From Clostridia bacterium (GTDB lineage: Bacteria > Bacillota > Clostridia > Oscillospirales > Acutalibacteraceae): a stretch of 39,881 bases of DNA. The stretch is from the NCBI GenBank assembly GCA_017516485.1, contig JAFXCH010000035.1, forward strand, positions 1 through 39,881. Direction: 5' to 3'. The position numbers and the translations under genes are program-made. Shown here piece by piece: positions 7,938 through 17,589 of the stretch; position 1 is the first letter of the stretch; every line of letters begins with the position of its first letter. The notes beneath the pieces are model-generated. The model was not told where the DNA came from and did not search any database. It saw only the letters and a list, made by a program, of their open reading frames with translations.

Positions 7938-8384
7938 TTACTGTGCAACAGTTGTTGCAGGAGCAGCTGTTGTTGCTTCAGCATCAGCCTGTGTTGTGGT
8001 TGCTGCTGTAGAAGCAGGAGTTGTGGGCTTGACTGCTGAGTTTGCTGTTGTGGAAACTTCGCCTGTGACAGCCTCGGTTGTTGCTTTGGGTTCAATTGCA
8101 AGGAGAGCATTGAGACCCTCTGATGCACCCCAGTCAAAAAGCCAGATCGGCACGCCGACGACAAGGACTACTATAAGAACGATACCTGTGTTCTTAAGAA
8201 CAGTTTTGCCGTTGGGCCAAACTATCTTCTTGTTTTCACCCTTAAGGTCTTTGAAGAACTTTGCAATAGCTTTTGCTATACGAACGATTATGTTCGGCTT
8301 GCCGTCCTTCTTAGCGGACTTCTTTGAGGCTTTTTCGGCATCGGCAACCTTTTTTGCTGCCTCGGAGTTCTGATCCTTTGCCAT
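7938..8384 (-). CDS. secE: Preprotein translocase subunit SecE with Thr/Ala-rich tail
   Basis: SecE clamps SecY in the Sec channel. The family core is present: an amphipathic segment with FFKDLKGENKKIVWPNGKT (about 42-60) and one membrane helix (NTGIVLIVVLVVGVPIWLF, about 64-83). Gram-positive SecE is usually 60-80 residues. This one has 148, because of a charged Ala/Lys-rich N-terminal lead and a C-terminal tail of about 60 residues dominated by Thr, Ala and Val (for example TTPASTAATTTQADAEATT). By topology the tail should face outside. The identity is firm from context (rpmG-secE-nusG) and the core; the tail function is unknown. Confidence 0.93.
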   Translation of the reverse strand: MAKDQNSEAAKKVADAEKASKKSAKKDGKPNIIVRIAKAIAKFFKDLKGENKKIVWPNGKTVLKNTGIVLIVVLVVGVPIWLFDWGASEGLNALLAIEPKATTEAVTGEVSTTANSAVKPTTPASTAATTTQADAEATTAAPATTVAQ

Positions 8385-8400
8385 TTTTTTAACCTCCCGC

Positions 8401-8562
8401 TTATTTTGTTTCTTTGTGGAGTGTGTGTTTCTTGCAGAATCTGCAGTACTTGTTCATCTCCAGCTTTTCAGGTGTGTTTTTCTTGTTTTTCATTGTGTTG
8501 TAGTTGCGCTGTTTGCACTCAGTGCAGGAGAGAGTAACTTTTACTCTTGCGTCTCCGGCCAT
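8401..8562 (-). CDS. rpmG: Ribosomal protein bL33, zinc-binding form
   Basis: This 53-codon gene encodes [20 protein letters not shown] and continues to [15 protein letters not shown]. Two CxxC pairs (C13/C16 and C40/C43) mark the zinc-binding type of L33. It has a GGAGG site upstream of the ATG at 8562 and lies 16 nt before secE, the usual gene order in Firmicutes. It is the first gene of the operon. Confidence 0.96.
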   Translation of the reverse strand: MAGDARVKVTLSCTECKQRNYNTMKNKKNTPEKLEMNKYCRFCKKHTLHKETK

Positions 8563-8641
8563 AATTCGGCACCTCCATTTTTAAAATTGCCTCCCTCAAA
8601 AGAAGGGTACAAAAAAATAACCCTCTTACAGAGGTACAGCG

Positions 8642-8671
8642 AGTATACCACAAATAAGAGGGTCAGGTCAA
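8642..8671 (-). promoter_or_regulatory. Sigma-A promoter for rpmG-secE-nusG-rplKAJL
   Basis: On the minus strand, -35 TTGACC (8671-8666) and -10 TATACT (8647-8642) are separated by 18 nt. The predicted leader is about 75 nt. It carries a CCTCTGTAAGAGG hairpin (about 8632-8620), which is not followed by a strong U-run in the right place for a terminator. Confidence 0.75.
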
Positions 8672-8939
8672 GCATTTTTTGATTTTTTTATCTGTTTTGG
8701 AATGTTGCACAATATGTAGTGTATCAATGGGCAGAGCCTCATACACAACTGTCAAAAAGCACACAAATCATACAGGTTTTATTGAAATACAATGTCATCG
8801 GGCTGTTCGATAGCGGATAAGCTTTGCTTAAAAGTCGATGCAGAGTGTATGTTTAAGCGGAGTTATTATACCATATTTTTGAAATTGTGCAAACTCAATA
8901 TTATATTGTTTATATTTTTATTAAAATATGTATAAAAAC
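8672..8939 (-). promoter_or_regulatory. Intergenic region with a second minus-strand promoter
   Basis: No gene is seen in this stretch. On the minus strand, -35 TTGCAC (8892-8887) and -10 TATAAT (8870-8865) with 16-nt spacing form a good promoter about 220 bp upstream of the rpmG promoter. It could give a long leader for the ribosomal operon or a small RNA of up to about 180 nt. A CATACAC/GTGTATG complementarity (about 8849-8843 with 8746-8740) would close such an RNA. No clear terminator precedes 8671. Confidence 0.45.
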
Positions 8940-8968
8940 TTGACACGGACAATAAAAAGTTATAATAT
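8940..8968 (+). promoter_or_regulatory. Sigma-A promoter for rny
   Basis: A perfect -35 TTGACA (8940-8945) is followed by TATAAT at 15 nt (8961-8966), overlapping TAATAT at 17 nt (8963-8968). An inverted repeat ACACTA-TG-TAGTGT (8969-8982) lies directly at the expected start site and could be an operator. Confidence 0.7.
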
Positions 8969-8989
8969 ACACTATGTAGTGTGTAAATG

Positions 8990-9013
8990 TAGGTGTATAT
9001 GCTTCTACACCTA
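8990..9013 (+). other. Hairpin in the rny leader
   Basis: TAGGTGTA (8990-8997) and TACACCTA (9006-9013) form a perfect 8-bp stem with an 8-nt loop, about 15 nt into the predicted rny transcript. No U-run follows, so it is not a terminator. It may protect or regulate the mRNA of this RNase; that role is a guess. Confidence 0.5.
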
Positions 9014-9135
9014 TTTGCAGTACTATTCGCGGCGAAACACAAGCTGATATTTACTGCTTTCTCCGTGATTTATGCTTTATAATTTTTTATTCATTTGTTT
9101 GAAAATTTTTTGTTAAGGAGGTGCAAATTCAAAAA

Positions 9136-10692
9136 ATGATAAAAATAGGTTTAGCAATCGCATTGATTGTTGCTGCCGCAGTTGTAGCAGGCGTTATCTG
9201 CTTCATTCTCGGCGGTTTACATAGGCGTAAAGTTGCCGAAGCTGAAATCGGCTCGGCAAGCCAGGAGGCAGAGCGCATAATCAACAACGCTATTGCCCAG
9301 GCTGAATCCAAAAAGAAAGAAGCAATTCTTGAAGCAAAGGATGCTATCCACAAAGAGCGTACAGCTACCGAGCAGGAGCTGAGAGAAAGACGCTCCGAGG
9401 TTCAGAAGCAGGAAAGAAGAATCATGCAGCGTGAAGAGCTGCTTGACAAGAAGTCTGACAACCTCGAAAAGAAGGATGAGATACTCAGCGGAAAAATCAA
9501 GGCTGCAGATGCAAAGCTCGAAGAAATCGAGGCTATCAAGCGCAGTCAGTTTGAAATGCTTGAGCGAATCTCAAATTACACCAAAGAGCAGGCAAGAGAT
9601 TACCTTCTCAAATCACTTGAGGACGACCTTGCAAGAGAAAAGGCTCTCAAGCTCCTTGAGTACGAGCAGTCACTCCGCGAAGAGTCCGACGCAATGGCTC
9701 GTGAGGTCGTTGCAACTGCAATACAGCGTTGCGCTGCAGAGCAGGTATCCGAGGCTACCGTTTCTGTTGTAGCCCTGCCCAATGATGAGATGAAGGGCAG
9801 AATTATCGGCCGTGAGGGTCGTAATATCCGTACACTCGAAACAATTACAGGTGTTGACCTTATTATCGACGATACACCCGAAGCAATCACACTTTCATGC
9901 TTCGATCCCGTTCGCCGTGAAGAGGCAAGACTTACACTCGAAAAGCTTATTTCCGACGGCAGAATTCATCCCGCTCGTATTGAAGAGATGCACGATAAGG
10001 CTGTTAAAGAGGTTGAGCACTCAGTCAAGCAGGCAGGTGAGAGAGCTGTTCTCGATGCAGGTCTCAACGGTATTCATCCCGAGCTTGTCAAGATTCTCGG
10101 CCGCCTGAAGTACCGTACCAGCTACGGTCAGAACGTACTTGACCATTCACTTGAGGTTTCTTATATTGCAGGTCTTATGGCTGCCGAAATCGGTGCAGAC
10201 GTCAAGCTTGCAAAGCGTGCAGGTCTTCTTCACGATATCGGTAAGGCACTCGACCATTCTCTCGACGGCTCTCATATCGAGCTTGGTGTTGAGTACGCAC
10301 GTAAGTATAAGGAAAACGAAAAAGTTATTCACGCTATTCATGCCCACCACGGTGATGTTGAGGCTAAGACTGTTGTCGCTTGCCTTGTTCAGGCTGCCGA
10401 TGCTATCTCTGCCGCACGTCCCGGCGCACGCCGTGAAAACGTTCAGAACTATATCAAGCGTCTTGAGAAGCTTGAGGAAATTTCAAAATCATTCGAGGGT
10501 GTTGAGAATTCCTTTGCAATTCAGGCAGGCCGTGAGGTTCGTATCATGGTTAAGCCCGATGTCATTTCAGACGACAAGATGGTTCTTCTCGCACGCGATA
10601 TTGTCAAGAAGATTGAAGAGGAGCTTGAGTATCCCGGTCAGATCAAGGTCAATATCATCCGCGAAAACCGAGCAACCGACTACGCAAAATAA
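9136..10692 (+). CDS. rny: Ribonuclease Y
   Basis: The 518-residue endoribonuclease starts RNA decay in Firmicutes and is anchored to the membrane. It has one N-terminal membrane helix (about 4-25), a long charged coiled coil (about 30-190), a KH domain with the [15 protein letters not shown] motif (about 220-235), and an HD domain with [12 protein letters not shown], the His-Asp pair being at about 366-367. The family's usual length is 510-520. The start at 9136 is the first ATG, although the AAGGAGG site at 9115-9121 is 14 nt away. The GTG at 9121 is part of that site and cannot be the start. The gene stands alone between its own promoter and a strong terminator. Confidence 0.97.
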   Translation: MIKIGLAIALIVAAAVVAGVICFILGGLHRRKVAEAEIGSASQEAERIINNAIAQAESKKKEAILEAKDAIHKERTATEQELRERRSEVQKQERRIMQREELLDKKSDNLEKKDEILSGKIKAADAKLEEIEAIKRSQFEMLERISNYTKEQARDYLLKSLEDDLAREKALKLLEYEQSLREESDAMAREVVATAIQRCAAEQVSEATVSVVALPNDEMKGRIIGREGRNIRTLETITGVDLIIDDTPEAITLSCFDPVRREEARLTLEKLISDGRIHPARIEEMHDKAVKEVEHSVKQAGERAVLDAGLNGIHPELVKILGRLKYRTSYGQNVLDHSLEVSYIAGLMAAEIGADVKLAKRAGLLHDIGKALDHSLDGSHIELGVEYARKYKENEKVIHAIHAHHGDVEAKTVVACLVQAADAISAARPGARRENVQNYIKRLEKLEEISKSFEGVENSFAIQAGREVRIMVKPDVISDDKMVLLARDIVKKIEEELEYPGQIKVNIIRENRATDYAK

Positions 10693-10699
10693 ACAGATT

Positions 10700-10740
10700 A
10701 CGGGATGTATCCTTTCGATACATCCCGTTTTTATTTTGTT
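10700..10740 (+). terminator. Terminator after rny
   Basis: ACGGGATGTATC (10700-10711) pairs with GATACATCCCGT (10717-10728) around a CTTTC loop, followed by a T-rich run. The 12-bp perfect stem is one of the strongest in the window. Confidence 0.93.
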
Positions 10741-10999
10741 TTTTTGTCCGCTGTTTTCAATTGTGAATTACGCATTATCGCCTTGATTTACAGGCTTTGA
10801 AATGCTATACTATATTAATGTATTAATTATTATAAGAAAAAAAGCATTGTTTCTGTCTGCCGATTTGTCAAAACTCAAAAAAGATGTATAACTGTCGATT
10901 AAATTGGCTGTCAGCTATTGCAAAAAACAGTTGTTATATATTATAATATATTATTATAGTTATTTTTAAAATCTTTTATATCCGAAAGGAAGTATTATA
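10741..10999 (+). promoter_or_regulatory. purF upstream region with two candidate promoters
   Basis: No gene is seen. Candidate P1 has TTGATT (10783-10788), 17 nt, TATACT (10806-10811). Candidate P2 has TTGCAA (10918-10923), 18 nt, TATAAT (10942-10947), in a very AT-rich tract, giving a leader of about 46 nt before purF. I looked for the conserved loops of a purine riboswitch and did not find them, so purine control of purF would have to be by another means. Confidence 0.55.
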
Positions 11000-12361
11000 A
11001 TGCACGAGGAATGTGGAGTATTTGCTCTTTACGGAAACGGTTTTGTTGAAAACCCTGCCGAATACGCTTACCTTGCTCTTTACGCAATGCAGCACAGAGG
11101 ACAGCAGAGCTGCGGTATTGCGGTAAGCAACAGCGGTGTTATCGAATGTACAAAAGGAATGGGCCTTGCTGCCGATGTCTTTGATGAAGAGAAGCTCGAA
11201 AAGCTCAAGGGCGAGAATGTTATTGCTCACGCTCTTTACTCAACTGCAAAGGCTTCTAATATTCAGGGTGCACAGCCCTTTGTAATGCGCTACGGTAAGG
11301 GTCGTCTTGCACTTGCTCATAACGGCAGTCTTGTCAATTCCGATGAGCTTCGCCGTGAACTTTCAATGACGGGTGCTATGTTCCGTTCCAACTCCGATGC
11401 CGAAATAATGGCTCAGCTTATTGCTAAAGAGCGCCTTTTCACTCACAGTGTTGAGGAAGCTGTCAAAAATGCTATGAGCAAGTTTAAGGGTGCATATTCT
11501 TTTGTAGTAATGAGTCCGCGTAAAATTGTTGCAGTGCGTGACCCGTTCGGTTTCCGTCCTCTTACGGTAGGTATTACCAAAGAGGGTTGTTACGTTGTGG
11601 TTTCCGAAACCTGTGCACTCAATGCACTTGGTGCGGAGTTTGTACGCGATGTAAATCCGGGTGAAATCATTGTTATTGATGACGAAGGTATGAGGACATA
11701 CTATCAGAAGGAGAACTGCAAGAGAAGAATCTGTATTTTTGAATACATCTACTTTGCAAGACCCGACAGTGTTATGGACGGCGTATCGATTCACGGTTCC
11801 CGTATTCAGGCAGGCCGTCTGCTTGCACGTCAGCATCCTGTTGATGCCGATATCGTAATCGGTGTGCCCGATTCAGGTCTTGATGCGGCTATAGGCTATG
11901 CGCGTGAGAGCGGTATCGAGTACGGTATGGGCTTTGTGCGTAACAATTATGTAGGCAGAACATTTATCAAGCCTACTCAGGAGCAGAGAGCTTCTTCGGT
12001 CAGCATCAAACTCAACGTGCTCAGTGAAACAATTAAGGGCAAAAAGGTTGTTATGGTTGATGACTCTATCGTAAGAGGCACTACCTGTGCAGAGATAATT
12101 CACTTGCTTAAGAGTGCAGGTGCAAAAGAAGTTCACGTAAGAATTTCTTCGCCGACACTTCACTATCCCTGCCTTTACGGTACGGATATTCCGACCCGTG
12201 AGGAGCTTACATCAAACCACCATACGGTTGATGAGCTTTGTGAGCTTATCGGTGCCGATACTCTCGGTTTCCTCGATAAGGATTCACTCGGCGAGCTTAT
12301 AGGTGCGTGCGAAAAGACATATTGCGATGCCTGCTTCACAGGTGACTATCCCGAAAAATAA
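11000..12361 (+). CDS. purF: Amidophosphoribosyltransferase
   Basis: The enzyme makes phosphoribosylamine from PRPP and glutamine, the first step of purine synthesis. The 453-residue protein begins MHEECGVF; removal of the first residues would expose Cys5, the glutaminase nucleophile. The N-terminal half is the Ntn-type glutaminase (QHRGQQSCG, NGSLVN, SNSDAE). The C-terminal half is the phosphoribosyltransferase with the PRPP loop VVMVDDSIVRGTT at about 350-362. Four Cys in the expected places (in RRICIFEY, LHYPCLYG and CDAC) match the Bacillus-type enzyme with a 4Fe-4S cluster. No other pur gene is adjacent. A GAAAGGAAG site precedes the ATG. Confidence 0.97.
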   Translation: MHEECGVFALYGNGFVENPAEYAYLALYAMQHRGQQSCGIAVSNSGVIECTKGMGLAADVFDEEKLEKLKGENVIAHALYSTAKASNIQGAQPFVMRYGKGRLALAHNGSLVNSDELRRELSMTGAMFRSNSDAEIMAQLIAKERLFTHSVEEAVKNAMSKFKGAYSFVVMSPRKIVAVRDPFGFRPLTVGITKEGCYVVVSETCALNALGAEFVRDVNPGEIIVIDDEGMRTYYQKENCKRRICIFEYIYFARPDSVMDGVSIHGSRIQAGRLLARQHPVDADIVIGVPDSGLDAAIGYARESGIEYGMGFVRNNYVGRTFIKPTQEQRASSVSIKLNVLSETIKGKKVVMVDDSIVRGTTCAEIIHLLKSAGAKEVHVRISSPTLHYPCLYGTDIPTREELTSNHHTVDELCELIGADTLGFLDKDSLGELIGACEKTYCDACFTGDYPEK

Positions 12362-12370
12362 TTAAGAGAG

Positions 12371-12859
12371 TTGGATAAGAAATTGAAATCAATTCTTAAG
12401 AAACTTATAAACAAAGAAACGATAACATATCTTGTTTTCGGCGTGCTGACTACCGTTGTCAACTTTGTTGTTTTTGAGGCTTGCGACAGAGTGTTTGAAA
12501 AAACGGTATCAGTTGACCTGACATTGCTTACAAACGTAATTGCCTGGGTTGCTTCCGTTGCTTTTGCGTATGTTACAAACAAGCTCTTTGTATTTGAGAG
12601 CAAGAGCTGGAAGGGCAGCGTGCTTAAAGTGGAGATTCCTTCGTTTGTAGGTGCGCGTGTGTTTTCACTCGGTGTTGAGTCGCTGGGTCTGCTTGTATTC
12701 GTAAAATGGCTCGGTTTCGACAGGTTTGCGCTTAATTTGCCGTTGAACATTACAGTCGGCGGTAAGCTGCTTGTCAAAATCGGTCTTGCCGTAATAGTAG
12801 TTGTTATGAATTACGTTTTCAGCAAGTTTATCATATTCAAAAAAGGTGAAAAGGAATGA
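12371..12859 (+). CDS. GtrA-family membrane protein
   Basis: The roughly 160-residue product has four membrane segments and the GtrA pattern: TYLVFGVLTTVVNFVVFE near the start, NVIAWVASVAFAYVTNKLFVF in the middle, and VVVMNYVFSKFIIF at the end. GtrA proteins are thought to flip undecaprenyl-linked sugars or to support cell-surface glycosylation. There is no ATG near the N terminus. TTG at 12371 or, with better distance from the GAGAG at 12366-12370, TTG at 12383 is the likely start. It follows purF by 9 nt and overlaps the next gene by 4 nt (ATGA). Confidence 0.85.
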   Translation: MDKKLKSILKKLINKETITYLVFGVLTTVVNFVVFEACDRVFEKTVSVDLTLLTNVIAWVASVAFAYVTNKLFVFESKSWKGSVLKVEIPSFVGARVFSLGVESLGLLVFVKWLGFDRFALNLPLNITVGGKLLVKIGLAVIVVVMNYVFSKFIIFKKGEKE

Positions 12860-13626
12860 GATTTATGTTTAAAAGAATAGTTGCTCTTCTTTGTGTTGCG
12901 GTTATGATTCTTTCATTTGCCGGCTGTAAAGGCGAAAATAAATTTGCGGGTCGTTTTGTTGCAGGTGCGGCGCTTTCCGTTAACCCTGTAGACAGCGTTA
13001 TTGCAAAAGAGGTTGCCGCAAAGTATGAAATGACAACAATCACTTCTTTTGCAGGTAAAGACTACAAAACCTTTGAATACAACGGAAAAAAAGTGCTTGC
13101 CCGTATAGAGACAAGCGGCAATGTACGTATACTTTATGAGTATCCTCTTGACACTGAAATTGTTTACGATATGGAATCAACAAAGAGAAGCGGCGGCTAT
13201 CTCTATTTCACAAAGCGTGACAAGGGCGCACCCTATGCTTCACTTTGTTCAATCTATATCGCCTCTGCTTCACCCATACAGAATGTGATTGCAGATACAC
13301 CTTGCAGTAATATTGTGCTTCTCGATACCAAGCCTTCTTCGGATAAATATGCATACGGAGTTATTGCTTGTGCCGATAAGATTAAGGTGCTTAACCTTGC
13401 GAACGGCAGCTCTGTCGATTATACTCCGGATAATATCAAGCAGTTTCTTGATATGGGTGACAAATTCTTTGGCACTACAGAAGACGGCGGCTATGTAGAA
13501 ACAAAGCTTGAACCGCTTGATAAAGACCACATTATGGTAAACATAATAGAAAAAGATAAGGCTGAAGAAACCGTCAACGAATGGAATTTTACATTTAATC
13601 CCGCAAACGGTGTAGCAAGCAACTAA
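12856..13626 (+). CDS. Predicted lipoprotein of unknown function
   Basis: The 256-residue protein has a signal peptide ending in the lipobox LSFAGC, with Cys24 as the lipidation site, so it is probably attached to the outer face of the membrane. The rest is beta-rich with repeated short strands (VRILYEYPLDTEIVYDM, GGYLYFTKRD, NIVLLDTK, IKVLNLANGSSVDY), reminiscent of a propeller-like or DUF5050-like arrangement, but no family was recognised. The start may be 12856 (overlapping the gtrA stop) or ATG 12865, which has AAGGA 8 nt upstream. It sits between gtrA and an mreB paralogue, which hints at a cell-envelope role. Confidence 0.75.
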   Translation: MRFMFKRIVALLCVAVMILSFAGCKGENKFAGRFVAGAALSVNPVDSVIAKEVAAKYEMTTITSFAGKDYKTFEYNGKKVLARIETSGNVRILYEYPLDTEIVYDMESTKRSGGYLYFTKRDKGAPYASLCSIYIASASPIQNVIADTPCSNIVLLDTKPSSDKYAYGVIACADKIKVLNLANGSSVDYTPDNIKQFLDMGDKFFGTTEDGGYVETKLEPLDKDHIMVNIIEKDKAEETVNEWNFTFNPANGVASN

Positions 13627-13662
13627 AATATATTAACTTTGTTTTTTCGGAGGTGAAACGGT

Positions 13663-16223
<2,561 letters not shown>

Positions 16224-16263
16224 TAAATCAGTGTAAATAACTATGAAATAAGGGGGCGGCACC

Positions 16264-17571
16264 TTGAAAAAAAGCATAGTTTTTTTGAAACAGCAAAAGG
16301 GTAAGTGGCTCTGGGCAGTTGTGGCTGTTTTATTCTGCGCACTTCTTCAGGAGTATGTTTTTCCCTTCGTGTTGGTAATTGCCTGCTTTAAGCTTGTCAG
16401 CCTGAAAAAAATATCTTTTTCATGGCTTGGTGTACCTGCTGTATTTCTGCTCAGCTTTGCCGCGTGGCAGGCTGTCGGTCTGATTTACACAGGCTCCTTT
16501 GTATCGGGCCTTGCAAGTATCGGTATATGGTTGGGTGCGTTTTTTGCCTTTCTGATGATTAACTCAGCCGTAGATTCTGCGGTGAAGCTTGATGCCGTTA
16601 TGTTTGCAGGCGCTATCAGCGGCGGTGTTGCCGGCGGAATCGGTGTTATGCAGATGGTGCTCTACCATTATGGTGAGCTTATTCATCCGTCACTTAAATA
16701 TTTTTTCAACCCTTTCTGGCATTCTATAGACAATTTTGTTGCCGATATTGCAATAAATCATCTGTTGCCCGGCTTTATAAGGCAACATATTCAGCGTACT
16801 GAGTTTATTGCAATCATTACCCGTGCGAGCGGCACATTTACAAACCCCGTTATGTTTGCGGTGTTCCTTACGATGATGCTGCCTCTTGCATTTTACTGTA
16901 TGTTTTATCTCAACGGTAAGGGTAAGAAGTTTATCGGCTTTGTCTGCGCAGTTCTTATTGCAGGCGGTATAGCCGCATCGTATTCACGCGGTCCGTATCT
17001 GGCTATTGCGGCAGTGTTTGTTGTGCTGCTGTTTTACGGCGGTAAGCGTGCACTTGCCCTGATAGGAGTCGGTGCTGTCGGTATTGCAGGTGTTGCGGTT
17101 TTTGCAAGCGGTGTGTTCAAACGCCTTCTGACGCTTTTCAGTGCAAAGGATATTTCCGTAAATACACGCTCACAAATCTGGAAGGCTTGCTTTGAAATGC
17201 TTGATGGACACCTGGTATTCGGCTACGGTACCGGTGTTAACAACGTGCGTGAGCAGCTTCACGGAACCTACGGTATCGAGCAGCCGCACGCACACAATAT
17301 TTTACTTCAGATTACACTCGAAAACGGTATAATCGGCCTACTTATTTTTATCGGTTCTTTTATCGCTTTCGGTATTACGATGATAATGCTTATGCGCCGA
17401 GGCAAAAAAGCCCGCGGTATTGCAGTAACACTTACAGCGTGCCTGGTTGCTTTCTGTGCCTGCGGTATGACTGACCACCTTCTCTACGGTCTCAAGCCCG
17501 TATGTTATATGATGATGCTGTTTGGTATGGGTGCTGCGGCGTTAAGGGTTTATAAACCCAAGAGTGAATGA
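16264..17571 (+). CDS. O-antigen ligase-like (Wzy_C) polytopic membrane protein
   Basis: The 435-residue protein has about ten or eleven membrane segments. Features of the O-antigen ligase/polymerase family are visible: an Arg in the central loop (IAASYSRGPYLAIAAVFV, about 238-255) and an extracytoplasmic part with NTRSQIWKACFEMLDGHLVFGYGTGVNN, then HAHNILLQITLENGIIGLLIF at about 340-360. Such proteins polymerise or transfer lipid-linked glycans, for example capsule or teichoic-type polymers. The start is TTG at 16264 after AAGGGGG. With gtrA upstream it points to surface glycan building. Confidence 0.85.
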   Translation: MKKSIVFLKQQKGKWLWAVVAVLFCALLQEYVFPFVLVIACFKLVSLKKISFSWLGVPAVFLLSFAAWQAVGLIYTGSFVSGLASIGIWLGAFFAFLMINSAVDSAVKLDAVMFAGAISGGVAGGIGVMQMVLYHYGELIHPSLKYFFNPFWHSIDNFVADIAINHLLPGFIRQHIQRTEFIAIITRASGTFTNPVMFAVFLTMMLPLAFYCMFYLNGKGKKFIGFVCAVLIAGGIAASYSRGPYLAIAAVFVVLLFYGGKRALALIGVGAVGIAGVAVFASGVFKRLLTLFSAKDISVNTRSQIWKACFEMLDGHLVFGYGTGVNNVREQLHGTYGIEQPHAHNILLQITLENGIIGLLIFIGSFIAFGITMIMLMRRGKKARGIAVTLTACLVAFCACGMTDHLLYGLKPVCYMMMLFGMGAAALRVYKPKSE

Positions 17572-17589
17572 TAAAAAGAGGTTTAAAGA

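Noticed and set aside
9121-9123. GTG start of rny
   Set aside because: This GTG forms part of the AAGGAGGTG ribosome-binding sequence, so it cannot serve as the start codon.
10741-10999. Purine riboswitch before purF
   Set aside because: The conserved loop and junction sequences of the purine aptamer were not found, and no terminator-antiterminator pair is seen.
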